DNA of 17,500 nucleotides from Candidatus Shapirobacteria bacterium UBA4809 (GCA_002402535.1 DHGB01000022.1:3034-20533); one strand, 5' to 3'. Counted from the first letter of the stretch, positions 6,637 through 14,266 are shown. Notes: generated by a model from the letters alone, not told the origin. Made by a program: numbers and translations.

Positions 6637-7095
6637 ATGAAAAAAATATTAATTAAATTTAAATTAATTGAAGATTGTCGATTGATGATTGAAGATTATT
6701 CAAAAGGTCAGGGAATAGTGGAATCGGTGGTGGCGGTGGGAATTTTAATGATGGTACTGACAGGGACAGTGCTCTTGGTCAGTTTTGGACTCTCAAATCG
6801 AAAAACTGGTTTTGACCGGCGCAAGGCCAATGAGTTGGCGACTTTGGTGATGGAGGAACAGACGGGTAGAAGTATTAGTAGTCCGGAGGAATTTTGGCAA
6901 AATACTAATTATTCCACTGATCCTGAAACAAAACCAGGTTATGAGGGTTATAGTTATACGATAAATCTATCTGAAAATGATGCCTCCGGCTGTGATCCGA
7001 CAATAAATGACTGTGCTCTGGTGGTAGTAAATATTGGCTGGTCGGGAAAAGAGACTCAAAATTTAAAATATGAAAAATTTTTTTATAAAAAATAA
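6637..7095 (+). CDS. Minor pilin, PilV/GspI-like, with heptamer-encoded leader
   Basis: A 24-residue leader ends in SKG|QGIVESVVAVGILMMVLTGTVLLVSFGL. Cleavage after G24 puts Gln at +1 and Glu (E29) at +5. The pattern 'GIVESVVAVGIL' followed by NRKTGFDRRKANELATLVMEEQ resembles PilV/GspI proteins. The leader residues IEDCRLMIEDY are encoded by five ATTGAAG-type heptamers at 6667-6701; the PilX-like gene at 12369 has a matching leader. It starts 7 nt after the previous stop and precedes a PilW-like gene, the usual minor-pilin order. The C-terminal domain is about 100 residues with a CDPTINDC loop. Confidence 0.8.
   Translation: MKKILIKFKLIEDCRLMIEDYSKGQGIVESVVAVGILMMVLTGTVLLVSFGLSNRKTGFDRRKANELATLVMEEQTGRSISSPEEFWQNTNYSTDPETKPGYEGYSYTINLSENDASGCDPTINDCALVVVNIGWSGKETQNLKYEKFFYKK
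6667..6701 (+). repeat. Five heptamers inside a prepilin leader
   Basis: Units ATTGAAG, ATTGTCG, ATTGATG, ATTGAAG, ATTATTC, the reverse-complement sense of the intergenic CAATCTT/CAATCTA repeats. They are translated as IEDCRLMIEDY(S). The array at 12393-12427 has the same unit order in the leader of another minor pilin. Confidence 0.8.
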
Positions 7096-7096
7096 A

Positions 7097-7600
7097 ATGA
7101 AAAATAAAGCCGCCTTTACTCTAATTGAAATTTTGGTGGTGGTCGGGATATTGACCGTACTAGTAGTAAGTGTGGGGGGAATTATGGGGACTACTTTTAA
7201 AGCCAAAAATACCAGCGAGGGAAACGAACTTTTGTCTTCAAAAGCGGTTTATATTTTAGATCAGTTAAAAAAGGATATTTTGAGTGCTAACCCAAGAGAA
7301 TTTACTTGTACGGATGGTGTTGGTTCGGTCAAAATTTCTTTTAAAACAAAAAATAATACGACAACGATTCTAACTTGTTTTGATGCAGATGAGAAGATTA
7401 CTTCGCAGACGGCAAGTGGAACTTATAAGTATCTTGAGGATGATTTTTTAGTTTGGTGTAATGGTTTTGTAACCTGTAGAAAAGATGAGACAAATAAAGT
7501 AACAAAGGTAGAGCTTAAACTAAATATTGGAATAACGGCAAATGTGGCTGGGGCGGGTAGCACTGGGGTTTATTACGGTGTAGCGGTGCCGAGAGAATAA
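7097..7600 (+). CDS. Minor pilin, PilW/GspJ-like
   Basis: Leader MKNKAA|FTLIEILVVVGILTVLVVSVGGIM with Glu at +5. After the helix come TSEGNELLSSKAVYILDQLKKDILSANPREFTC, comparable to the conserved RVxxxLxxDIxxA segment after the helix in PilW/GspJ. The C-terminal part (VTKVELKLNIGITANVAGAGSTGVYYGVAVPRE) reads like the closing beta-strands of a GspJ-type fold. I choose ATG 7097 because it gives a typical short leader and starts 1 nt after the previous stop; ATG 7070 in the same frame would add MKNFFIKNK and overlap the upstream gene by 26 nt. It is the last gene of the continuous pilin run. Confidence 0.8.
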   Translation: MKNKAAFTLIEILVVVGILTVLVVSVGGIMGTTFKAKNTSEGNELLSSKAVYILDQLKKDILSANPREFTCTDGVGSVKISFKTKNNTTTILTCFDADEKITSQTASGTYKYLEDDFLVWCNGFVTCRKDETNKVTKVELKLNIGITANVAGAGSTGVYYGVAVPRE

Positions 7601-7618
7601 GTGGGAGAAAAAGAGAAA

Positions 7619-7642
7619 AAATCTACAATCTACAATTTCAAA
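7619..7642 (+). repeat. Short CAATCTA-type heptamer array
   Basis: About three units of the CTACAAT family (AATCTACAATCTACAATTTC) in the 147-nt gap between the pilin run and the lipoprotein gene, some 30 nt before a palindrome. Confidence 0.65.
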
Positions 7643-7671
7643 AATAATCGGAAAATAATCAAAATGGGGTT

Positions 7672-7698
7672 GTAGGGGCTTAATTTATTAAGCCCTAC
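7672..7698. repeat. GTAGGGG-type palindrome
   Basis: Arms GTAGGGGCTTAA (7672-7683) and TTAAGCCCTAC (7688-7698) pair over 11 bp with one bulged G and a TTTA loop. It belongs to the same palindrome class as 2689-2739. Its right end abuts a -10-like box. No T-run follows on the + strand. Confidence 0.75.
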
Positions 7699-7699
7699 G

Positions 7700-7708
7700 T
7701 GTTATAAT
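7700..7708 (+). promoter_or_regulatory. Extended -10 promoter element TGTTATAAT
   Basis: TGnTATAAT matches the extended -10 consensus and begins two bases after the palindrome. A start near 7715 would give a leader of about 33 nt before the ATG at 7748. The same 9-mer occurs before rpmF on the other strand. Confidence 0.55.
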
Positions 7709-7747
7709 CCCTTAGTTAGTTATCATATTATAGGTTTTAAAATTAAA

Positions 7748-9289
7748 ATGACTCCAGAAAAAAAGAGTAGTGTTAAAAATGAAGTTAATAAGGCAAAATC
7801 GAAAGTTGCCAAGAATTTATTTCAAGTCGGTCTGGCGACATCGATGTTATTTGGAGCTCCTGCTTGTGTCCCTACAGAGGCAATTTCTATTATTCCGACG
7901 GGCGAAACCAATCCCCTACCAGACGATGCTACTAAAATTCCCGAGTCACCGACAGAAGCAAATTATGAATTAACCCCGACGGTAAAAAATCCGGCGACAG
8001 AGGAATTGACTTTGACCCCCGAGCCAACGGCGACAGCGACCGAAATGCCAACAGGGCTTATAAAAATTGATATGGACAATGTAATATATCCCCCGGTGGG
8101 TTATGTTAAGGAATATTTTGAGAAAGGTGAATATGATGCTGGATTAGAGACGATAAAACAATGGGTTGGCGTCTGGGAAAAAATGGGAGTATTTGAAGGA
8201 TTGGAAATTGAGAACAATAGTTTAAGTCCAGTGCCTCTTGACGGAAGAGCAAGAATTGTTTGCGTTAGAGCAGATGAAGAGGCGCCACTTCTTTGTCCCC
8301 CACTTGATTTGATTAATGGTGGATTAAAAGCAGTGCCAGAAGAGGGAAATTGGGATGAAACCGATATGCCATTAATGGTTTCACTGGAACGACTGGAAGA
8401 GTTAATTAGCAGAGGAAGCGAAACTGATATGGCTTATCAGTTTATTGATAAGTATCAAAAATATTCGATCAAATATATTGATCCCAAGACTGGTCAGATG
8501 GTGGAAGGTTCCTATATTCCACCACTTGAGGTTAAGAAAAATGAACCAATAGAGGGTAGCGTGGTTTGCTTTGCTGATGAATTTTGTATGGGAGGGCAAA
8601 TGAAAATAGATCAAGAAATGGCCGTAAAGTATTATGACCGTTTTATAAATGCTTTGGTTAATAATATGGAGAACAGAGAATATTTTGATGTACTGTTGTC
8701 AGGTAACATATCACAAGAAAGTTTAAAGAAGTATCTAGTAGAATCTGGCGGAATAGTACCTCCCGGATTAAAGCTTATGCGTGATTCTGGTGGTGGTTAT
8801 TTTACAATGAGTTATGTGTTAGATAGAGAAATAAAATTGAATGCTTTAAAGATGATTACTTTTGGGCCAACAGAATGGAAAAACAACGTAGGGAATATTC
8901 AGGAGTATATAAGTAGCGTAGACAATGTAGGTTTGGCTGATCCTTTTGTTGGTGACTTGGGTGTTAGTCTGGTTTTTCTGGGCTGGTATATAGATAGCTC
9001 AAGTAATATCGTATTGGTTAGTGGATCAAAGGATTTTGAATCTAATTATAATGACGGGAGAGTTGAGGATCCCTTTCCCGTAATAGGGGGAAAGGATGGA
9101 AAGTATATACCGGAAAGAGATAATATGATAGCAACAGCAACATTTTTGTCTTGGGCATGTTTATTCGAGAATTCACAAAAAAGTAGACCGTTTTTTGTTG
9201 TTCCATTAATGGATATACCTGGTCAACCTGTGGTATTGGATCAAGACGTTGTAAATTTTTCCGGCAATCGGACTCTTTTTGTCAAATAG
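7748..9289 (+). CDS. Secreted, possibly lipid-anchored protein of unknown function
   Basis: I do not recognise this 513-residue protein. It begins with a long Lys-rich N-region, then a hydrophobic segment (FQVGLATSMLFGAPAC) with Cys at residue 40. APAC is a weak lipobox (Ala at -3, Pro at -2), so lipid anchoring is possible but uncertain. Residues about 50-100 are a Thr/Pro/Glu-rich linker (for example LTPEPTATATEMPTG) typical of extracellular tethers. The rest is a large acidic globular domain with paired Cys (RIVCVR...LLCPP and VVCFADEFC), consistent with export. It has its own extended -10 promoter and stands between pilin genes and the Cys-rich protein, suggesting a surface role linked to the pilus; this is inference. 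Confidence 0.6.
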   Translation: MTPEKKSSVKNEVNKAKSKVAKNLFQVGLATSMLFGAPACVPTEAISIIPTGETNPLPDDATKIPESPTEANYELTPTVKNPATEELTLTPEPTATATEMPTGLIKIDMDNVIYPPVGYVKEYFEKGEYDAGLETIKQWVGVWEKMGVFEGLEIENNSLSPVPLDGRARIVCVRADEEAPLLCPPLDLINGGLKAVPEEGNWDETDMPLMVSLERLEELISRGSETDMAYQFIDKYQKYSIKYIDPKTGQMVEGSYIPPLEVKKNEPIEGSVVCFADEFCMGGQMKIDQEMAVKYYDRFINALVNNMENREYFDVLLSGNISQESLKKYLVESGGIVPPGLKLMRDSGGGYFTMSYVLDREIKLNALKMITFGPTEWKNNVGNIQEYISSVDNVGLADPFVGDLGVSLVFLGWYIDSSSNIVLVSGSKDFESNYNDGRVEDPFPVIGGKDGKYIPERDNMIATATFLSWACLFENSQKSRPFFVVPLMDIPGQPVVLDQDVVNFSGNRTLFVK

Positions 9290-9310
9290 TTTCTATTGAA
9301 AGTTGATTGG

Positions 9311-9844
9311 ATGTATGTCAAACTAGTCGTAGTGCGAAAAATATTGTTTTTTTTAGTTTCAGTTTTGGTTTTGTTATTTATTTTCGTTTTTTGTTGTTTT
9401 AGGATTAAATTATTATGGTTGGGCTCTGATGATAAAAGAATAGTGTTGTTTTCTCAGAGAAAATTATCGAACTATATAAACGAGATTTCTAATAAAAATA
9501 AATATTCTATAGGTTTATTAAGTTTTAGATCTAAGCAAATTTTGAACAACCCCACTCTTTTTGAGAGAAATGAGAAGGGTGAAATTATTTATCAGTGTGG
9601 CTGGAGTGAGAAGAATATTTTTGGATTTAAAATTTACAATTTAAAAGAATATTATAACATTGAAGAATTGATATCCAAATATGAATCAAAAGAAGAAATC
9701 GAACGACGTATTAATGAAACTACTGTGGCCTGTTTGACTAAATTGTATAGTGAGAATTTGAATTTTTTAGATTATGAAAATAAATATTTGAAAAATATAG
9801 AATTATTACTAAATAACAATGAGAATATATTTTTATTTGAATAG
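9311..9844 (+). CDS. Small membrane-anchored protein of unknown function
   Basis: A protein of 177 residues from ATG 9311. A TTG at 9296 in the same frame would add five residues, but neither start has a Shine-Dalgarno sequence and ATG is the simpler choice. One strong N-terminal membrane anchor (ILFFLVSVLVLLFIFVFC) is flanked by basic residues, followed by about 140 residues rich in Asn, Lys and Glu with two Cys (YQCGWSEKN and VACLTK). The last 80 residues are predicted mostly helical from composition. The DNA is noticeably more AT-rich than the pil genes. It starts 21 nt after the lipoprotein gene and overlaps the next gene by 26 nt, so it is probably co-transcribed with both. Function unknown. 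Confidence 0.55.
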   Translation: MYVKLVVVRKILFFLVSVLVLLFIFVFCCFRIKLLWLGSDDKRIVLFSQRKLSNYINEISNKNKYSIGLLSFRSKQILNNPTLFERNEKGEIIYQCGWSEKNIFGFKIYNLKEYYNIEELISKYESKEEIERRINETTVACLTKLYSENLNFLDYENKYLKNIELLLNNNENIFLFE

Positions 9845-12188
9845 AATAATATCTTTTTCCTTATTTATTTTTCTATTTTTTTTATCAGTAAATAAAGTAA
9901 AAGGAGCTTATGTCTGTACGGGTCATTATATGTGTGCTCGATATAGCGTTGCACTTAAACTGTGTGACAATTCTGACATACTTTACACAGAAGGATGTCC
10001 TGGAACAAACGAAGCTGATTGTGAGGGAGGGGTTGGGTATAGCTTTTGTATTGGGCAGTGTTATGTTAACGAAACATGTTCTTGGGATTATGAGGCCGAT
10101 CCTTGTACTTGTTCATGGGGGTCTTATGGTAGCTGTGATGGGAATTCGACTAATACGGCGTGCATAAAGTATAGAACATGTACTTGTGATCCTGTTGGTT
10201 GTGGTTCATGTACTGGTAGTAATTGGACTACGTGTACGGCAAGTGAATTGGGATGTACTGTTCAAAGTTGTCCAACATATGAGGGTTATACAGGTGGGAG
10301 TGTGCGTGATGGGACATTAAATGGTGATTGTACCTGTGGAATGAAAACTTGTCCGCCTATTTGTACGGCGACGAATCCGGATGCACCGGTGTTATCAAAT
10401 CCTGCTTCTGGAACAATAGTTAATGTGAATACATCTGTAAATTTGGATTGGAATGCGATTTCAAGCTGGGGTACAGGTTGTCCCCAGAGTAATAAATATC
10501 AGGTTTGTGTGATGTCGGATAGCACTTGTGATTTACTAAACTGGGTTGATGTGGCTTCAACTGAGACTATTAAAGCCTGGACACCAACAAGTGCTGATTC
10601 TTTGGTAACTTGGAAAGTTAGAAGCAATAATGGGAGTAATACGGCAGAGTCTTTGACAAGAACTTTACGAGTTAATGCACCGCCGACATTAAATTTGTCA
10701 CCAACAAATTATTTGGTATTACAAAATTCAGTTGCGACAGTAGTGGCTCCGGAAACTGGAAATAGAAATCATATTTGTCAAACAATATTTACTAATCCTC
10801 CGGCGACAGCCAGACAAATTAAACTGGTGGTGACGGCGACTGATGTGGATGGAGGTAGTGATATTGCCAGTGTTTCGGTGAGATTGAATGCTTCGACAAC
10901 AGTTAATTCAGCGGGAACGGTGACTGGTAACTGGTCTTTAGTGTCTCCGGTTACTAGCAGTGTTGGTGGAAACAATAAAATTTATACTTTTCATATGAGT
11001 TTAGGAAGTGGGTTAGATAGCGGTACTTTATATAATTTAGAGGCTTTTGCAACTGATATCTGGGGAGCGACAAGTGGATGGATAGATAGTGGTCGTGATT
11101 TTAAGGTTTGGGATTGTCAGGTGCTGACAAGCGGAACTTTATTTAAAGCCACTAATGCGGTTCAGTCTTGCCCAACGATAGGATTTACTGATCCAATCGA
11201 TGTTGGAGTTAGTTTTAATTCTATAATTTTTTCTGGTCCACCAGATATAAGTATAACTGACGATGATTTAGATAGCTATGGTACAAATAATGTTACTTGG
11301 GGGAAAAATTATCTACCGCTAATTAATGGAGGTGATGTTTCTAATATCGATGGAGATTTGTTAGCTACAGGCAGAGTAACGAGAATAATTGATATAGGAA
11401 CGGGAACGACGATTTGTCCGGGTGCTTCCCAATTTACTATCGGAAATAGTATTATTAATCCATATTCTCTTTCTCCTCAAGCGCAGGTTGATTTTTCTTT
11501 TATACGAGATCAGGAGGCGTGGTATCAGGTCGTGGGAGCAGGAGTAAAATCGAGGAATCGATTGGAGTATGGAGTGCCAGTGACAGCGCCAGTGGTAAGT
11601 AGATTTTTGACACTTTCTAGTGTCACAAACGGCAATGGTTTAGTGTCGGGAATCGACTTTGAAAATAAAAATGGGAATAATTTAAAGAACGATATTGGAT
11701 CACCAAATAATTGGTATGTACTGAGAAATACTAATGATTTGGATATTTATAATTATAATTATTTTTATAATGATTTTTTTGTTAAGGCGGGGGTGGGAGT
11801 TACTGGGACAGATTGGGCTGAAAAGCCGGAAAACGGAATTTATTTGGTGAAAAATAGTTTAAATATTACGAGCGATTTTGTATTAGTCGATACAACGAAA
11901 ACAATGATGGTGATTGTGAATGGGGACATCACAATTCAACCAAATGTAACTCAACTTGATGGAATTTATGTGGCTGATGGCAGTATAAATGTAGGAGGAA
12001 TATCGGATAATCAGTTGAATATAAATGGAATGCTTTACGCGGGAGGAAGTGTCGGATTGTATCGGAGTTTTACTGATAAAACTGATAACAACACAACTCC
12101 AGCCGTAAAAGTAAATTATTCACCAGGGTTAATCTTTAATTTACCTCCAAAAATACTCAGAGTCTTGTCGGGGTGGAGAGAGGAATGA
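9819..12188 (+). CDS. Large Cys-rich secreted protein, candidate pilus tip/adhesin
   Basis: A protein of 789 residues. An N-terminal signal peptide (ISFSLFIFLFFLSVNKVKG, cleavage near residue 29-30) leads into a segment of about 160 residues with some 23 Cys, probably disulfide-rich. At 187-286 there is a fibronectin/Ig-like domain (DAPVLSNPASGTI...SVNLDW...). At 287-430 lies a second beta-sandwich-like domain (PPTLNLSP...IKLVVTATDVDGG). The C-terminal 120 residues (NGIYLVKNSLNI, MMVIVNGDITIQPNVTQLDGIYVADG, NGMLYAGG, FNLPPKILRVLSGWREE) look like a beta-solenoid with a conserved-looking WRE end. It lies directly before the PilX-like gene, as PilY1-like adhesins sit near minor pilins in other systems. 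It lacks the PilY1 propeller, so it is at best an analogue. Confidence 0.6.
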   Translation: MRIYFYLNRIISFSLFIFLFFLSVNKVKGAYVCTGHYMCARYSVALKLCDNSDILYTEGCPGTNEADCEGGVGYSFCIGQCYVNETCSWDYEADPCTCSWGSYGSCDGNSTNTACIKYRTCTCDPVGCGSCTGSNWTTCTASELGCTVQSCPTYEGYTGGSVRDGTLNGDCTCGMKTCPPICTATNPDAPVLSNPASGTIVNVNTSVNLDWNAISSWGTGCPQSNKYQVCVMSDSTCDLLNWVDVASTETIKAWTPTSADSLVTWKVRSNNGSNTAESLTRTLRVNAPPTLNLSPTNYLVLQNSVATVVAPETGNRNHICQTIFTNPPATARQIKLVVTATDVDGGSDIASVSVRLNASTTVNSAGTVTGNWSLVSPVTSSVGGNNKIYTFHMSLGSGLDSGTLYNLEAFATDIWGATSGWIDSGRDFKVWDCQVLTSGTLFKATNAVQSCPTIGFTDPIDVGVSFNSIIFSGPPDISITDDDLDSYGTNNVTWGKNYLPLINGGDVSNIDGDLLATGRVTRIIDIGTGTTICPGASQFTIGNSIINPYSLSPQAQVDFSFIRDQEAWYQVVGAGVKSRNRLEYGVPVTAPVVSRFLTLSSVTNGNGLVSGIDFENKNGNNLKNDIGSPNNWYVLRNTNDLDIYNYNYFYNDFFVKAGVGVTGTDWAEKPENGIYLVKNSLNITSDFVLVDTTKTMMVIVNGDITIQPNVTQLDGIYVADGSINVGGISDNQLNINGMLYAGGSVGLYRSFTDKTDNNTTPAVKVNYSPGLIFNLPPKILRVLSGWREE

Positions 12189-12194
12189 TGAAAT

Positions 12195-12320
12195 CAATCT
12201 TCAATTATCAATCTTCAATCTTTAATCTACAATCAACAATCTACAATCTACAATCTACAATCTACAATCAACAATCTACAATCAACAATCTACAATCTAC
12301 AATCTACAATCTACAATTAT
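12195..12320 (+). repeat. 18-unit CAATCTA heptamer array
   Basis: Exactly 18 consecutive 7-nt units with no phase slip: CAATCTA ten times or with one change (CAATCAA, CAATCTT, CAATTAT, TAATCTA). It starts 6 nt after the stop of the Cys-rich gene and fills two thirds of the 180-nt gap before the PilX-like gene. In forward orientation the unit contains no stop codon in any frame. The remaining gap (12321-12368) holds only AT-rich DNA with a 13-codon reading frame (12326-12367) that I do not call as a gene. Confidence 0.95.
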
Positions 12321-12368
12321 AGATTATGAAAAAATATAAAAATCTAAAACTTAAAAAAGAAAATTAGT

Positions 12369-13214
12369 ATGAAATTATTTAAGAAAAATTTTATTGAAGA
12401 TTGGAGATCGAAGATTGAAGACTTTCGAAGTGGTCAGGTGGCGATAATTGTGATGCTGGTCTCGACTCTATTGATTACCGTCGGCTTGTCTTTATCAAAA
12501 AAAGCCACAGTTGAAACAAAAATTGACTATAACGAGGAAGCTTTAAAAAAGGCTTTTAATGCGGCGGAATCAGGAATTGATTATTATTTGGCTACGGGTA
12601 GAACTGAATATCAATCAGATGATAAATTATCTCAGGCAAATTTAGTCAGAGAAGACATCGACGACGATGGTACTGGTGTATTTGATTTTAGAGAATTTAC
12701 CTCGGAAAATGGAATACAATATCTTTGGCTTGTTGATCATCTGGCAGATGGTGGTCTCGGAAATAATTATTTCGACGGAAGTCAAATTACCGTGATTCAT
12801 GGATGGACGAGTAATTATGGTTCACTGGAAATAAATATATTTTATAAGAATGGTGCAAGTTATGCTGTAAAGCGATATGGGTACAATTTTAGTAGTGATG
12901 TTAATAGACAAGTAACAAATTTTAGTAATGCTATTGGTCAATCAAACGTGACAATTGGTTCTCTCCCAACAGATCCAATTTTGATGACAATTACTCCAAT
13001 TTTTACTGGAGCTAATCTGTCAGTGAGCGGTAACGGATCTGTTTTTCCTGTTCAAGGAGAGAGAATTAATTCGACGGGGTCGGCAGGAGTGGTATTTGGT
13101 GAGACGGGGGAAGAATCGAAAATTAATAAAAAATTAAGTATTGAAAGGCGCTATAAATTCCCCTTTTTCCTCCTCTCGGGGATAGTATCGGAAACTTCGG
13201 TCTTGAGTCAATAA
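12369..13214 (+). CDS. Minor pilin, PilX/GspK-like
   Basis: A 281-residue protein. A 22-residue basic leader ends in FRSG|QVAIIVMLVSTLLITVGLSLS. Cleavage after G22 would leave Gln at +1 and no Glu at +5, the mark of PilX/GspK tip subunits. The following KKATVETKIDYNEEALKKAFNAAESGIDYYLATG contains the E(A/S)LKKAFNAAESG pattern (compare 'RAFYAAEAGL') typical of this class. The middle is beta-rich; the end (FPFFLLSGIVSETSVLSQ) is odd and could reflect divergence. Leader residues IEDWRSKIEDF are encoded by heptamers at 12393-12427. Its place between the Cys-rich protein and pilM supports a role in starting or capping the pilus. Confidence 0.75.
   Translation: MKLFKKNFIEDWRSKIEDFRSGQVAIIVMLVSTLLITVGLSLSKKATVETKIDYNEEALKKAFNAAESGIDYYLATGRTEYQSDDKLSQANLVREDIDDDGTGVFDFREFTSENGIQYLWLVDHLADGGLGNNYFDGSQITVIHGWTSNYGSLEINIFYKNGASYAVKRYGYNFSSDVNRQVTNFSNAIGQSNVTIGSLPTDPILMTITPIFTGANLSVSGNGSVFPVQGERINSTGSAGVVFGETGEESKINKKLSIERRYKFPFFLLSGIVSETSVLSQ
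12393..12427 (+). repeat. Five heptamers inside the PilX-like leader
   Basis: Units ATTGAAG, ATTGGAG, ATCGAAG, ATTGAAG, ACTTTCG, translated as IEDWRSKIEDF(R). Unit order and the following GGTCAG match the leader repeat at 6667-6701. Confidence 0.8.
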
Positions 13215-13231
13215 GAAGAATTGTATATATT
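13203..13231 (+). promoter_or_regulatory. Candidate promoter of pilM (leaderless spacing)
   Basis: TTGAGT (13203-13208), a 17-nt spacer and TATATT (13226-13231), with the pilM ATG 6 nt further on. No Shine-Dalgarno sequence precedes the ATG. The -35 overlaps the end of the upstream gene, and the region is AT-rich, so the match is suggestive only. Confidence 0.35.
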
Positions 13232-13237
13232 TATATA

Positions 13238-14266
13238 ATGAAAAGTATCGCGGGAATTGATATGGGCCTTGGCAGTATTAAGGTGGTAGCTTTGGATCGG
13301 GTGGGAGAAGTAATGTCGCTGACGGCTATCGGAGAGGTAAAAACTCCAAACCAGGATTGGATGAAAAGTGAAGTGACTAAAAAAAATTTAGAAGAGGTGG
13401 CTAAGTCTTTAAAAAGTTTAATCAATGATTTGAAAATTGGAAATCGGGCGGCTGTAGTGGCTTTACCAGAATATGAAATTGTCAGTCGTCTGGTGTCACT
13501 ACCCCCCCTGGAAGAAAAAGAAATAAAAGATGCCCTGACCTTTGAAGCCGAGACCTTTGTTCCCTACCCATTGGACCAAGTCTCTATCGATTATGAGGTA
13601 ATTGAGGAGGATGAAGGAGGGCGCCTGACGGTGTTTGCGATTGCGGCTCGAAATGATTTGATAGCTAACTATATAAAAATATTTAAAGCGGTGGGGATGG
13701 AGCTGCTGGCCATTGAATCCCCCGCCGTGTCGATGAGAAGAATTTTAAAACAAATTGCGACGGCCTCTGAGGCGACCATGGTTCTGGACATTGGTCAAAA
13801 ATATTCGGATTTAATTGGATTTAAAAATGGAAACATCTATTTTGCCAGATCTATTTCTTTGGGAGGTGAGTCACTGACTCGGGCTATTTCCGTAAATTTG
13901 GGTCTTGATATGGCTAGTGCGGAGGAATATAAAAAGGCCTATGGAATAAAAGAGATGGAACTTGAGGGTAAAATTAAAAGCGCAATTATGCCGGTTTTTG
14001 ATAGTATGGCGGAAGAAATTAGGCGGGCGATGGCTCTTTATAGCGAAGGTAATAATCGGGCGATTGAGCTTTTAGTTTTAAGTGGTGGTGGAGCCAAACT
14101 ACCAGGCCTGGCCGAAGAATTTACTCGAATTTTGGGAATTGAAGTTCAGGTTATTCAGCCTTTTTTGAAAATTGACAGTCAAAAAATTGTGTCACCCATA
14201 AATTTAGAAATTGATGGCTATCGCTTTTCGACAGCCGTGGGACTAGCTCTCCGGGAGGGACAATGA
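13238..14266 (+). CDS. pilM: Type IV pilus assembly ATPase-fold protein PilM
   Basis: Actin-like cytoplasmic protein of 342 residues that binds the N-terminal tail of PilN and links the inner-membrane complex to the motor. The FtsA/actin fold motifs are visible: phosphate-1 loop IAGIDMGLGSIKVV at the N-terminus, phosphate-2 region MVLDIGQKYSDLIGF, and adenosine motif LLVLSGGGAKLPGL. PilM hallmarks such as ALTFEAETFVPYPLDQVSIDY are present. The gene ends in an ATGA overlap with pilN. Length is normal. Confidence 0.96.
   Translation: MKSIAGIDMGLGSIKVVALDRVGEVMSLTAIGEVKTPNQDWMKSEVTKKNLEEVAKSLKSLINDLKIGNRAAVVALPEYEIVSRLVSLPPLEEKEIKDALTFEAETFVPYPLDQVSIDYEVIEEDEGGRLTVFAIAARNDLIANYIKIFKAVGMELLAIESPAVSMRRILKQIATASEATMVLDIGQKYSDLIGFKNGNIYFARSISLGGESLTRAISVNLGLDMASAEEYKKAYGIKEMELEGKIKSAIMPVFDSMAEEIRRAMALYSEGNNRAIELLVLSGGGAKLPGLAEEFTRILGIEVQVIQPFLKIDSQKIVSPINLEIDGYRFSTAVGLALREGQ
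14253..14258 (+). promoter_or_regulatory. Shine-Dalgarno sequence of pilN
   Basis: GGGAGG 4 nt before the ATG at 14263, inside the end of pilM. It contrasts with the absence of such a site before pilM. Confidence 0.6.

Noticed and set aside
7070-7096. Upstream ATG for the PilW-like gene
   Set aside because: It would add nine residues and overlap the previous gene; ATG 7097 gives a typical short prepilin leader right after the stop.
9296-9298. TTG start for the small membrane protein
   Set aside because: ATG at 9311 gives the same membrane anchor and neither start has a Shine-Dalgarno sequence; the rarer start is not needed.
12195-12320. CRISPR-like appearance of the regular repeat array
   Set aside because: The unit is only 7 nt and there are no spacers; it is a simple tandem heptamer array.
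12188-12322. 44-codon reading frame starting with ATG through the heptamer array
   Set aside because: It consists almost wholly of the cyclic repeat peptide, has no independent coding signal, and the heptamer is stop-free in every forward frame by construction.
12326-12367. 13-codon frame MKKYKNLKLKKEN ending 1 nt before the PilX-like gene
   Set aside because: Too short and in AT/A-rich DNA; no ribosome binding site; a regulatory leader peptide cannot be supported.
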